DNA from: Schoenoplectus triqueter
Taxonomy: Eukaryota; Streptophyta; Magnoliopsida; Poales; Cyperaceae
Assembly (NCBI GenBank): GCA_964058805.1
Contig: CAXKVV010000981.1
Coordinates: 1 to 36,420, forward strand
Length of the DNA: 36,420 bases
Direction of reading: 5' to 3'
The notes under the pieces were generated by a model. It was not told the DNA's origin and did not search any database. It saw only the letters and a list, made by a program, of their open reading frames with translations. Shown here one piece after another: positions 1 to 11,889 of this stretch; the first letter of the stretch is position 1, and each line of letters opens with the position of its first letter. The translations under genes and the position numbers were made by a program.

Positions 1-496
1 CGTTATTTATGTAATTAAGCTGATGACACTCATTGTATAATCTGAAAAGCAAAATCATCACTTTAACTTATATAATAATTCATTATGTTAATTATTGTTC
101 CTAGATAATTAATATATTAGAGGCATTTAGAGTTATATTTATTATAATATGAGTATATATATGTTTCACATTTCATGTCCAACTCAAAATTATATAAATA
201 TAATGATTACTCAAGGAACAACTGAAATATATCGTATATAAATCATCTCGATACACAAGCTAAAATGTAATCATCACATAATTGGCTAGTTGGCTACTAG
301 ATCACACTAACATATGTATGCTCGTAATTTTTTATATTTTTTAATGTCATTTTATAGTAGAACAAATGATAACAAAATAAATACATAGACCTGTCTAACA
401 TGAATAACGACCGCGAAAAAGTATTGTTTCATTAACAAAATGCCAAAAAAAAATTCCTTCAACTGTTTTATTTAATAAACAAAAGAAGAAGTTATT
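1..496. other. AT-rich intergenic stretch
   Basis: No open frame, RNA gene or recognisable repeat end was seen. Confidence 0.6.
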
Positions 497-737
497 ACGA
501 AATTATGTGGTATTTTATATTGAAATATACTGAACGAGAGGAAAAATATCATTTCTTTCTTGGCATGAAAGAGAAATCCATTTCGTTCTTGGCACAAAAG
601 AGAAAACCGTTTCATCTACTATGAAGCTCACGAAATACGAAATTACGTGATATTTTACACTAAAATATACTGAACGAGAGGAAAATTACCGTTTCGTTCT
701 TGGCATGAAAGAGAAAACCATTTCGTTCTTGGCACAA
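497..737. repeat. 140-bp-period direct duplication with internal sub-repeats
   Basis: A copy of about 100 bp from 497 (ACGAAATTATGTGGTATTTT) recurs from 637 (ACGAAATTACGTGATATTTT). Shared words include AAATATACTGAACGAGAGGA. Within each copy the unit TTGGCAYRAAAGAGAAAWCC-RTTTCGTTC is repeated in tandem. No coding potential. Confidence 0.85.
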
Positions 738-1391
738 ACTGATGAATGAATACATAAGAATCAATCAATCAGAATTAATTAAATTTATTCATTTTGTAAC
801 CATTTAGTCCGGTATAAAATTAGCTCCAGAAAAAAATAAATTTATGAGTATACACCAATATAAAAAAATTAACAAAATCCATAATTTTGATTCAAAAATT
901 GAGTGTTAAATTTAAAAATATAAAACAAAATAGTTGCTGACATATAGTGACACGTAAAAATGATAACACTAAACCTTCTCCCTTACAATACCAATATATT
1001 TTCTCTAATGGATATCGAAGCGAGCAGATTCAATGGAGAAACAGTTTGCACCTCCACCAACTAACTCCAGCCCAAAGGTGTCTGACTACTATTAAATATT
1101 AATCCGGTCAAAGCTCACATTAAATATCATATATAGGTGACGAATGACGATGACAGGTTACCAAAGTGGGAAGTTAATTATTCTCTCTCCAAATAGTTTT
1201 CGACCAATAACATTATAACAATTAACAAAGCAAGGTCCATCGCTGCTGTTTTCTTGTATACATTAATACATGTTACCAGAACACGCCAAGGCAACCGAAA
1301 AGGGAGACCCTTGACCGTTGACCCTTGACCCGTACCAAAGTTGGAAAAGACCCGCTTCAAATCAAATAATCTGAATTTGCATTTGTACCCT
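738..1391. other. Intergenic stretch
   Basis: AT-rich up to about 1010, then more balanced to 1390 with near-duplicated CCCTTGACCGTTGACCCTTG words at 1309-1331. A 60-codon minus-strand frame here has no recognisable protein character. Confidence 0.5.
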
Positions 1392-1810
1392 CGGGGCGGT
1401 TCGGGGCAATTAACGGATTATAATATATTATCGGGTTCAAACTCATTAACTAATCGGATACTGAATAAAAAAATAATAATTTAATATATATATTTTTATA
1501 TAATAAAAATATTAAAATAATAATATTTTACATATTAAAAATAATAACAAAATAAATTTCAAAGTTATAAATAATTAAGTTGATGAAGAAAGTTTTCCTC
1601 TACGGAATTTCATATTTTGACAATTTTGTATAATTATTTCATTATGTACGATACTAAATTTTTTTTTTCTCAATAAAAATAATCAGACAATTTAGAAGGC
1701 AAAAATATTTCCGAAAAGGACAAATTACCGAAAATATTATTTAAAAGTATTATTTTTTAAAATTCATAGGGGACAGCTGCTCTTCCGGTCCTCTATTGGA
1801 TCCGCCTCTG
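1392..1810 (+). mobile_element. hAT-like MITE, family C copy 1
   Basis: About 419 bp, clearly homologous and same-oriented to 23825-24222. Shared stretches include CATTAACTAATCGGATACT and AAGTTGATGAAGAAA. Left end CGGGGCGGTTC; the right end, reverse-complemented, is CAGAGGCGGATCC, both fitting hAT-type CAGNGGCGG termini. Flanks TGTACCCT and CGTATCCT match at 6 of 8 positions, consistent with an aged target duplication. No coding potential. Confidence 0.65.
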
Positions 1811-1818
1811 CGTATCCT

Positions 1819-3895
1819 CTGGCATCAGCAAGACTACTATGCAACAAGTACACCAATTTTGTTGTATAAAATTTTGAGGTATATTTCTTATGCCAGCTTT
1901 ACCAGTATTGCTGGTATATATTGTCAACCACTTTTATGTTTTTGTAGGTTGTTCTAGCTTAATATAAAATATAATTCATACTTGTGAAATTAATCCTCAG
2001 CAACTGACACTAACACGTTGTAGGAGGAATCATTGTAACAAAAGATCGAAATAATTTCACATAAATTATAAGCTCCTAATTAATTATTTGTTGTTCTGGT
2101 TTCTATTTTGTGCTTGGATATAAATTGTTTTACATTATGAGGTACACAAATACGCCACTGCCTAGCACCCTTTAAGATTAGCATCTTATGAAAAATCAGG
2201 CTAGTGCAAAGTGTAGGTGTTGTTGGAGAGGTGAAACCCCATCAAAATTTCGTCACTTTCATCCATTTCTTTTCATGCGTCAGGAGCCCTCAAACAATGT
2301 AGACTATTTCTAAATTGAGAAGATCAAGGCAACCAACACCATGCTCCCTAACTTGAGACTGTACTTGGTGGTTCTAAGCAGTGATTTGGTGGATACCATC
2401 ATATCGTGGAGGGCTCTTTTGGTGCCTTTGAAGGTGCATGTGCGTGTGTACAACAGTACAAGGCGTTTGCATCGAACCTCTCTCAAGATTCTCGCTTTGA
2501 AAATTAAAAGTAGATTTTTTTGTTTGGATATATTTGGTTTGATTCCAATTGCGTGCATATCGATCTACTGCCGCTTTTAGTTAGTAGATTAGTACGCTGA
2601 TCGACTTCCGTGAGTAAAGAATAATTAATGGATCTTTAGTGAATAAATTAATTTTCTTTGATTCCATTTGACCAGAAAAAAGTAAAAAATATACTTATAC
2701 AAGAATTTGACTATTTTTTGGCTGATGAATAGACGTAAGAATATGTGAGTAGTTTGGTTAATATAGATATCACATGTCGATCGAAGACGACGTATTTTGA
2801 TTAACATCTCTAAATTAAACAATGTGTCAAATTATTAATATATATCCTCCTGTTGACTTTGTCCTTGTGCATCGTTCTTAGTTTAATTAACACATATTCT
2901 CAAAACGAACATAATGCTGATAAACCTTCAAAAAGAAAAACTGAAAAGAAAAACACAGTGCTGGTAACAAATATGTCATAATCAGTTCAATTTTTTTTTA
3001 TTAACCTGGATATATATATATAAAAGAAAAAAAGAGACCATTATTATAATGATAATCCATGATAACTTTTATAAAGTATAAAAAAAAAACAAAGTTTTTT
3101 TTAACTCTGAAAATTTGTGTCCAACGGCCTCATGCCAATAATACAAATGTAGAAGGTAAAATGGGGTCCAAATTATTGTTATGGTGGGTCAAGACATTTC
3201 ATGTCTTCAGTAACATGCTGAATAGTCGATCTCAATCATGAGCAACCAACCGTTTATTTTGTTTTTATTTTTGTCATATATTATTATGTATCTGATAATA
3301 CATAAATACTAAAAATTGCACTAGCAAATTTTACACAGATGTATACGAAAACAATCAATTAAAAAATATTAACAATTTGGTTGGAAAAAAATAATGTTTT
3401 CTGTGTGAGAGATTGTTGGTATGAAATCCGTACGGAAGATTTTATATGAACATTTAAATTTGAGTAGCTTAGTTTCTTTCTTTTTTTTATCTCTAAAAAG
3501 GGGGGGGGGGATAATTAGTTTCAGTAACAGTACTCTCTATATAGGAGATTGCATATTCAAAACTTAAATGAAAAATCCTTCGTAAATATTTAAAGTTGGG
3601 TAATTTAATCTCTTATCTTTATCTAAAAAATAATATTAATATTATATATTCTCAATTAGGAGTAAATATTTACAAAAATAAATACACAATTTCACAGTAA
3701 AGTGAACAAATCAAAAAGGTCCGGAGCATATATTTTTTTATTCTCAGCCTGAATCATTATTTTTTAATGTTTTATTATGAGGTGCTCTACAAGGACGCAT
3801 CATAAGTCAATTAAGAAATTTTTTAATTTTTTCAATCTTATAGATGCTGGCTTATATTAATTATTTTTTTGTTGTTGCAAAATTGCAATGCAATG
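1819..3895. other. Intergenic stretch, no supported gene
   Basis: Frames of about 80 codons overlap on both strands at 2310-2580 in a less AT-rich block, but neither matches a family I recognise and no splice partners are evident. The remainder is low-complexity AT with the G11 run. Confidence 0.5.
3500..3510. repeat. G11 homopolymer
   Basis: Eleven consecutive G in AT-rich intergenic DNA. Confidence 0.85.
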
Positions 3896-4080
3896 CAGTG
3901 GCGGATCCAGGGGTTGGAGGACCGTCCCCTTAATTTTTTAAAAACGCCTGAAAAATATATATAATTTTATAAAAAAATTCAAAAATTTATATGTATGTCA
4001 CCCCTAATATATATATATATTCTCTTTGTTGAATGTCTGACTCTTCTATTCTCACTCCCTCTCAATTTAAAATTCTAACT
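3896..4080. mobile_element. Terminus of a common plant repeat (CAGTGGCGGATCCAGG)
   Basis: CAGTGGCGGATCCAGGGG followed by CCGTCCCC, AT-rich sequence and GTCACCCCTAA resembles an abundant non-autonomous plant repeat, whose other end usually reads CTCCGCCACTG. Such an end occurs at 5586-5596, but no target duplication links the two. Confidence 0.4.
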
Positions 4081-4096
4081 CCTGATGCAATATACC

Positions 4097-4127
4097 TACA
4101 TATTTATTTATTTATTTATTTATTTTA
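4097..4127. repeat. (TTTA)n microsatellite
   Basis: About seven TTTA units. A mirror-like (ATAA)n tract lies at 5386-5406. Confidence 0.8.
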
Positions 4128-4129
4128 AA

Positions 4130-5439
4130 TAATAACATTGCAAAAACTAAATTATGGAAGGATTCATCACAAAAAAGAATCCATTACGAAGAAAAATGAG
4201 AGACCTGGGCCACATTCCTATTTGGGAAATATTCCGGTCTTCAGTGGTGGTTCCACTTTCAGCATCCAATAAGTAAATTAATGTTCGTTTGGATGGTGGT
4301 GCAATTTTAACATGGAGCTGGTCAATATGATTTAATGCATGCTCTGGTGGTTTCAAGTCTTTTATCTAAATTTCATCGCTTTTGATATCACGCTAACACA
4401 ATGTTTAGATCAGCATCACATACATTCGAAATCTTGGTGTGAACTGTGAAGACAGCACAACTAAACTAAATCAAACCTCAAGCTACAATCAAGTCGAGCT
4501 AAGGTTGAACTCAATTTATATAGTTTTTATATTTATTTTTATTTAATCATAAATAATTGGAGTTAAAATAAGTATATATTTTTTTAATTTTTTCAATTAT
4601 ATTAATTATTTTATCTATATTTTACTGATTTTATTAAAATATATTAAAATAACTAATATCAATCTATTTACGATTCAAATCGAGCTGAGCTATTAAAAAA
4701 ATAATAAACTCAAATTCGAGTCAAGCCGACAAAAAATCAAACCGAATCTGAATGAATTACGAGCCTCAAATTTTCCTTCAGCCTTACTTGCAAGGATGCA
4801 CAAGTTGGAGATTTGGGAGTAGTGTTGTATTGGTGTTTTTGCGTTAACAATTAAATCTAAAAATAAGCTAACATATAAATATTTATATATTGATCAGAAT
4901 ATAAATAATCTAAACTTTACTCTTTCGTAGTTAGAAATGTTAATTTAATCTTCTTAATAAAAAAAATTTAAGTATTAAAATTTTGTAGAATATTAATTTT
5001 TACTTTTTTAAAAATTTTGAACTTTTCAGATTTTTGAAAAATACCCTTATATACAGGAACTTTTATTATCTTTATTTCTGGTTATTTTTTCATAAATCTG
5101 AAAAAGATGTCAAATATCTTAGAAATAGTGAACTTTAGTGCTGTATAAGAAATTTTTGTTATGTAGTATTTATTGAAAAGTTTAAATTAACATTTTGAAC
5201 ATGGAAAAATATGTTTAATTATTTATATTTCGACCATAATATAAAAACGTATACACTAGTATTACCCTATTTTATGCAATTAATTTTCATACCCGATAAA
5301 ATTGCTGAGTCAATGACAGGTTATTGCCTATTGGCCTATTTTTAAGTTCCCAATTTGCCATATTTGTGCTTGTGGGGTGGAAAGGATAAATAAATAAATA
5401 AATAAACGAGGCGGAAAAGAAAATACAACAAATTTGTTG
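4130..5439. other. Intergenic stretch upstream of the BAR-domain gene
   Basis: 4440-4790 has arms with AAGTCGAGCTAAG and CGAGCTGAGCT around an AT-rich core, resembling a decayed relative of the element at 29911-30474. From 4800 to 5440 nothing but AT-rich sequence and the (ATAA)n tract was seen. Confidence 0.45.
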
Positions 5440-5718
5440 CAGTAAAAAGAAAATCTGAAAAATACTAGGAAAACAAAAAGGAAGACAGACAGCTACAGTA
5501 TTAGTTCACCTAGTGCGAGGGAGAGGGAGAGAGGGAGAGAGGGAGATCCCCAGACCAGATCCCCCTTCTCTTTGCTTCCCACTAGCTCCGCCACTGACTC
5601 TCATTCTAGGGTTTCCTTAAATCAGATCGGTCTCTCTTAGATCCTCTCTTATCTGAAATCGAACTTGTACATATCTGATTTTGAAATTGAACTGTGCATT
5701 TGGAGGTAAAAGTTCGGC
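5440..5718 (+). promoter_or_regulatory. 5' UTR and proximal promoter of the BAR-domain gene
   Basis: A (ATAA)n tract at 5386-5406 is the only TATA-like candidate upstream. A purine tract of GAG/GGGAGA repeats (5518-5546) and pyrimidine-rich sequence follow, typical of a plant leader. No ATG occurs between the purine tract and the start at 5719, so no upstream ORF is expected. The segment ending at 5596 (GCTCCGCCACTG) resembles the end of a common plant hAT-type repeat. The transcription start is inferred, not seen. Confidence 0.45.
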
Positions 5719-8700
5719 ATGAAGTCGTCTTTGAAGAAGATACGCGACTTCGCTTTGCACAGAAGCGACCAAAACAAGGATGCCAAGAGGAGAGATGGCC
5801 CCCACCAGCCAGTCTCTCCTCACGAAGAGCTCCTTCAAGCTGCCAAGGTTTCATTTCTCCTCGACGATTTGAGCGTTTTCTGAGATTAAACTCGTAATTC
5901 TGTCAAGCAGTGTCTATCAGGGCTTATGCTGTAGATTATCTCGAGAACATACTTAGAATTTTGCGGAATCAATTTTTTTAGGAGATTGGCGGACACTTGT
6001 AATTGAACCAAGTCTTTGAGAATCAATCTGCACGGTTCTTTTCTTCTTGGAGATTTCGGAGGCGTGGGGTGTACAGCCTTTGTGCTTGTTCGTGTGCGTG
6101 TGGGTGTGTTTTGGGGGCAGAGAGGGGCTGGGTTAGAATTTTATCTGGATTAAATTATGTACTTTTATCCTTAATTCGAGGTGCTAATTTGTTTATAACC
6201 ATTCAATTTTGATATAACAACTCAGAAAAACAATTTGAATACTATTTTTAGCACTTAATTTTACTGATATTGGTAATTAATGCATATTTGGCACTTTATG
6301 CATTTGAGCAACGCATCCCAGTACTGAGCTTGATCATCCTAACTGTCAATAGTGCTGTCAGTTTTTTGAAAATCAGCTGTATTAAATAACCTTGAATCCT
6401 GGCGTTAATTAGTTTTTTAATGGAATTTACTGTCACTGGCTCAAAACCCTGAATTTTCCTTAAAATTATGTGTTGGTAGGAGATGCAAGACATGAAGAAC
6501 GGGTATGATAGTCTGCTTTCTGCTGCAGCTGCTACAGCTAACAGTGCATATGGTAATTATCTTGTTTTATTTCATACTTCTTTTTTTTTCCTGTACCTTT
6601 TATGTTTAGTAAAAGAAATCCCATTGTATGTTTCATTTGCCTTCCGGCACTTGCAGAGTTTGCAGCAACTGCAATTGCTATGAAACAAAATTTAGTTATT
6701 TTCTATTACTTATTAGTTATTACTATCAAATCGGAAAGTTCCATGTTGATTTGTTGTTATTATTAATATTTATCACATGTTCTTTTCTTACCTGTTTTTT
6801 TTTCTTAATTGTAGAGTTTTCAGAAGCCTTGCAGGAAATGGGTTCATGCCTACTTGAAAAAATTACACTAAACGATGACGATGAATCACGTGAGTTCATC
6901 TGTTACTATTATGCATGCTCTGTCCAAGTTTGTTTTTATGGCTTCTGCTTCTTGTCTTTATGTCCTTAAATACAGTAATGCAGTGATGCTGGTGCATATT
7001 TACCGTGACCCATAGTTGTTTGCTCTTTAGCAGTACGTACAAACTGAGATGCTGGTTCTTCAATCAGCTTGTATTACGAGCTTCTCTTTTACATTCTTTT
7101 TTTTTTATATTAAAATTATAAAATGTAGGTAAAGTTCTGTGGATGCTAGGAAAAGCACAATTTGAGCTTCAGAAGTTTGTAGATAGCTATGTATGTAGCA
7201 TTGCCTTCATTATACATTTTTTTACAATTCTAATGTCTAAATTCTTGTAGGTAGTTTTTGATTTACTTTTCAATTGTAATCTCCTACTTTGCAGCGTGCT
7301 CATGTCATTCAAACAATAACCACCCCCTCGGAGTCTCTTCTTAAAGAGCTTCAAACTGTCGAGGTCTCTTTTCTCTTTCTCTCTCACTAAATGGATTACA
7401 GTACTGGCATTTGTGTGGCAGGTGCCAGCTGCTCCATGTTGGTTTGGTTTTATCCAAGATTTAGTTTAGTGAAGTACTGAAATATTGGTCACCACACCGG
7501 TAAAGAAGCCAAATATCACTAGTATTTTGGTCGGTACAAATGTCAGTAGCCTTTATGTTTAAATACAGTAACCCTCCGCTTTTAGCTCAATTTAGTTTCT
7601 GTTATGCAAATTGTCGCCAGATTATCCAAGTCCTCAATTGACTCTTGAGATGAAATCCATGTTAATCGTATAAGATTCCTGCAATCGTATAAATATAAGC
7701 TGTTCTAACCTCAGTTGTACTGGCACCTCACAATTAACCTCCAAAAACAAAAACAAGAAAAAAAAATACTAGGTAAAAGGGATGCATCTATTATTTGAAA
7801 AGGATGTGGGTTATTATTAAATAACATGCATCCGGAGATGATTACTGGTATCAGGTCTCTATTTTCTAATTATTGATGCAGTTTTATTTTCATATTTTTT
7901 TCCAATTTAGGAAATGAAGCGGCAATGTGATGATAAAAGGTACATGTTATTCATAACACTTCTACATTTTGTATCATTTTGGTGGCTGAAGCAGGACCTA
8001 TGTTTTGGCCACCTTCCAGTGCTTCTGTTTATGCAGAATACTGTTTTTGTGATAATTTGAAACTGTCTATACTAGACAATCTCGTTTGATTTAACAAAAG
8101 AGCAACCCATCATTTTTAGCACATGGGCAAAACATCCGAGCTAATCTTGAACCTACACCACCCACGTGTAACGATACCTAGACAATCTCTCTCTCTCTTT
8201 CTCTGAATTTCTAATATAGAGAGAGAATTAACTACTATGGTCACATTATCCTCACATTTTCTAGGAAATAGTTTAAATTATAGCCGAGCTGAATTGTTGT
8301 AATGCCATGCCTATTTTCTGTGAAACACCAAACCATGCATTATATCTCCGCTTCAATGTCCTTTTCTGTGGATGCACAAGAACAGGGAGCAGTATGAACA
8401 ATTTTGAAGTGTGGTAGCAGGTTTATAGGATTATCTCTATGACAAATGTTCAAAAATACATTGAAAATTGTTCTTCATTTTCTTTAAAAAGGGTAATGCT
8501 GTCTGTTATTCTCTGCTCATTTCTTAAGAAATTTATGCAAAGCTCCTGCTGCTGAGAGGGATGACAATGATGATAACAACGGTAGTACAAAGATATGGAT
8601 GGTTATATTATATATAATGACTCTTATTTTCTCCTAACCAAACAAAAGCCTTACAACTTGTGATCATATCTGTAGGATCATATATTAGTTCCAAAAAATA

Positions 8701-11529
8701 AAGAAACTTCCCGCATCCCACATATCTTGAATGGCAATTATTAGTTTATTACCCCATTCTGAAACTACAGAAACTATGTATGCTTACTTCTAGGGATTTG
8801 TACAAGTTCATGCAAGCAACACAAAGGGATAGCAACAACAACAACAAAGGGGGTAAATCAAGTAATAAACAAGGGAAGGGGGCAGAAAGCTTCTCTTACG
8901 AGCAAGTAAAACAAGCACAAGATGATTATAATGAAGAGGCGACACTTTTCGTTTTTCGTTTGAAGTCCCTCAAGCAGGGCCAGTTTCGGAGTCTTCTCAC
9001 TCAAGCCATCCGCCACCATGCTGCCCAGGTCTATTTTTCTAACCTTCTGTTGCATGTGTTCGTTTTGTATGCAGGGTTGGTTGGTTGTGCCTATATATCA
9101 TGTGTCCTTTTTGTTTTTAACTGCATGTCTGTATGACCCTCTTTAATTGTTCCTATGTTGTCATGTGCATATTGCACGGCTACATTGGTGTCTATGGTGC
9201 TGCTGACCCCTCCCCCTCCGTACTTAATTTTCCATCTGTGTGTTTTAACAAGCAACTGAAGTCTAGGCAATAATTTTCAGTATTGCTTCTTAGCATTGGC
9301 AAGTTTTCCCATTTCAAGACTTCTTTGGCATCAAATTCATAGGGTTAAAAGTCAAATGCATGCTACGAAATACTGTATTTTTATTTGCATTTCGGTGCAT
9401 AGAAATGGATCAAAATAGTCGACTGAAATTTTTAGATTCTTATCTGTCCTAATGCAGTTGTTGATATCAAGTGGATATATATAGGACATGAGTTTAAAAG
9501 TGTTCCAATTTTATAGATGTTGACTAATAACAAAAATTGCAGATACAGAGTAATTATTTATATGTAACTTTTCAATTACAAACTGGATAATGAGCATGCA
9601 GGAATTATGGACAACACACATACAAAATATTGATTTTATCAAGCAATCAAAGTTGAAGATTATAGAGATCCAGATATCTATATCTATATTCATATCTGCA
9701 TCCTTTTCCCATATCTATATATGTCTGTATCCACATCTACAACATGGATACAGAGGTGGATTCAGATTTGATTATATTTGTTCCATCTTCTAGCCTTTTT
9801 CCTTTATTATTATTTTTTTGGTTTTGACCAAACTGAGCTCATGTTTTATTTTATACAATCCTGTTTGTTGTCAAGGTAAGCCGTACTCAATTTTTTGGTG
9901 TGTTATCTATTATATATCCAGTGGCTGTTCCATAATACCTACTTGGAGCCACAGATATACTGACTACTGGTTTGTACCATGATGCAGTTGAACTTCTTTA
10001 GGAAAGGGGTAAGATCTTTAGAGCCAGTAGAGCCGCAGGTGAAAGCGGTGGCTGACTCACAGCATATAGATTACCACTTCACAGAGCTGGATGATGATTT
10101 AGATGATGATGACGACAGTGATGTTTATCCTGATGGTGATGATAATGTCAGCAATGATTGCAGCGAATTGAGTTTTGACTATGGTCATGGTAAACGGGCT
10201 AGCAATGCTACTGTCCAATTTCCTAGGAAGTCACTTGAGGTAAGATATCTGATTGTTACTATTATCAGCAGATTAGAGTTGGTACTGTACTGAAGAAGGA
10301 GACCTCTGGAAAGAATTAATGTTAGTTTTTTTCTTTCGGTTCTCAACTCTCCTCTGTCAAGTAGGATCTGCCAATTTTGGTCTGGCTGGGTCCAGCATTA
10401 GTTAAATGTTTGTTGGTACCTGCTCAGACCAATACATCTAGTTGCACTGGACCTGGACCAGCACTAATTGTCCTTGGCAGCAGTCTCCAATATTTTATTG
10501 TTTTATATAGTTATGTACTGTTAAATTTATGTATGCTAATCAAGCTTTTGAAAAACGTTTCACGACTTTTAACGGTAAGACAATAATTTTGAGTTAAAGC
10601 GGTTTAAACAGAGTTATTTAACGGTTTTTAACGGTTTTAATGGATTAAATGAAGTTTTTTTTACTTAACATTAAAGATCTTGATGAAGTTAAAACGGAGT
10701 TTAAACGGTTAAAATGAAGTTTTTTAAAAGCTTGATGCTAATATAAAAATGTTCCTTACAGGATTATGTTGGCGGTAACCAGTCTGATATTCTTTCCTTT
10801 ACTGGTGTTTCTAAACCCGTTAGTCAATCAGAACCTATCCTGGCCAACAAAAGTCCAGACCCTTCAGACCGTATAAAGGCAATGTTGCAAAGAAACCCAT
10901 CTATTAAAAAAAATCCCAATTCATATGTACTGCCCACCCCTACTGGAGGGAATAATCACCACCGTCCTTCTCTTTCTAAGCCACCAGACCGCACTTCTCA
11001 GTCCCAGCCTCTCTGGTTCTCCTCTCCTCTACAACCAAATGCTAATTCCACAATTAAGAACCTATATGAAAATGAACATTTACTGCCAACCCCACAAAAG
11101 TTGCCCCTCAAGGAAAGTAACATAGTGAACCCCAAAAATAGAAATAGAAATCCTGAAGATTCTGATACTAAGAAAGCTAAGATCAGTGAACTCCATGAGC
11201 TACCACGCCCCCCTCCAGCTCGTTCTCCACCACCCTTTGCAGCTCTTGTTCCTCATTCAGCACCTCTGGTTTCAAAACAAAACCAAGAAAGAGAAAAAGA
11301 GAAGAGAACAACAGTCACAACAGTCGGTGCATTGAAAAATGCACCATCACCTCTTCCAGCCCCTCCTGTAGGGGCCGTGATGGCACGCAGCTACTCAATA
11401 CCATCAAGGGGAACCGATAAGCGAGAAGATGGGATCATGGATGCAAAATTGGTCGAGGGGTTTAAGCAGAAGAACTTGAGAGAAGTGTCACCACCTCTCT
11501 CACCAATTGCTTTAAGGAATGTACCTTAA
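5719..11529 (+). CDS. AH/BAR-domain protein, At2g33490-like (often called hydroxyproline-rich glycoprotein family)
   Basis: Nine coding exons: 5719-5847, 6480-6552, 6815-6889, 7129-7190, 7295-7363, 7911-7939, 8794-9028, 9988-10239, 10762-11529. All introns are GT-AG and phases agree; the product is 563 aa. An in-frame TAA lies 12 nt before the ATG, fixing the start. Residues about 30-250 match the plant AH/BAR family I know from Arabidopsis At2g33490, At3g26910 and At5g41100. Landmarks are YDSLLSAAAATANSAYEFSE (52-71), GKAQFELQKFVDSY (100-113), TITTPSESLL (120-129), ATLFVFRLKSLKQGQ (195-209) and QHIDYHF (249-255). BAR domains dimerise into curved helical bundles that bind membranes, so a cytosolic role at membranes is inferred. 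There is no signal peptide, so 'hydroxyproline-rich glycoprotein' is probably a misnomer. An acidic Asp run lies at 257-276. The tail is basic and proline-rich, with two LPTP motifs (365-368, 416-419) and LPRPPPARSPPP (455-466). Residues 155-177 are an Asn/Lys/Gly-rich loop. Introns over 300 nt hold no other gene. Confidence 0.93.
9664..9775. repeat. Degenerate ATATCT/ATCCA hexamer repeat in intron 7 of the BAR-domain gene
   Basis: Repeated GATATCTATATCTATATTC-like words, then GTATCCACATC and the inverted GGATACAGAGGTGGATTCAG. This looks like a repeat-derived insertion but has no clear termini. Confidence 0.45.
10541..10734. mobile_element. hAT-like MITE in intron 8 of the BAR-domain gene
   Basis: 194 bp with terminal inverted repeats CAAGCTTTTGAAAAAC (left) and CAAGCTTTTAAAAAAC (reverse complement of the right end). 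It is flanked by a perfect 8-bp direct repeat ATGCTAAT (10533-10540 and 10735-10742). The interior has repeated AACGGTT words and no coding potential. An 8-bp target duplication is the hAT superfamily signature. The right flank is 19 nt before the intron's 3' splice AG end. Confidence 0.8.
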
Positions 11530-11860
11530 ATATGCAGATATTCCGTTTAGGCACTGAGAGCTGGCACAGTTAAAAAAGGTGAACCTCTGTTATTTCTCTT
11601 GCTCCTTTCTCCAATTTCGTCGAGTTGCCAAAATAGAAAATTTGAGTTGGTAGATGTTTTCATTTCAGGTGCCAGCATGCCAACGCTAGAAATTAAGTGT
11701 TAGACAAATAGTTTGAGGCTTGAGTTATTTGGCTTTTGTATATTAGTTGTTAATTAGATTAGTTAGCCTGCACAAATAATCTCTCTTTTAATTAATGACT
11801 AATGATTGCCTTAAATCTGGTCTACTAAATAAATGCGTACAAGTTGGTTTATACTTAAAA
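11530..11860 (+). other. 3' UTR of the BAR-domain gene with a likely 3'-UTR intron and poly(A) signal
   Basis: After the stop at 11527-11529 a plausible GT-AG intron spans 11579-11668 (AAAAAAG|GTGAAC ... TTTCAG|GTGCC). An AATAAA hexamer sits at 11828-11833. Both are motif-based; an intron more than 50 nt after a stop can expose a transcript to nonsense-mediated decay, and here the distance is almost exactly 50 nt. Confidence 0.45.
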
Positions 11861-11889
11861 TTTTTGTTTCTTCTACTCTTCCTGTTTAA

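Noticed and set aside
1178..1360. 60-codon minus-strand frame
   Set aside because: No motif, no flanking gene structure; treated as chance.
1433..1445. GGGTTCAAACTC as a tRNA T-arm
   Set aside because: No acceptor, D or anticodon stems can be drawn around it.
2150..2300. Possible miRNA precursor
   Set aside because: No convincing hairpin and no match to the conserved plant miRNAs I know.
2310..2580. Overlapping frames of about 80 codons on both strands
   Set aside because: Neither has a recognisable domain, splice partners or promoter; overlapping sense/antisense frames of this size arise by chance in a less AT-rich block.
3896..5596. A single 1.7-kb transposon between the two CGGA/TCCG ends
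   Set aside because: Flanking 8-mers ATGCAATG and ACTCTCAT do not match and the interior has no coding trace; kept only as a possibility.
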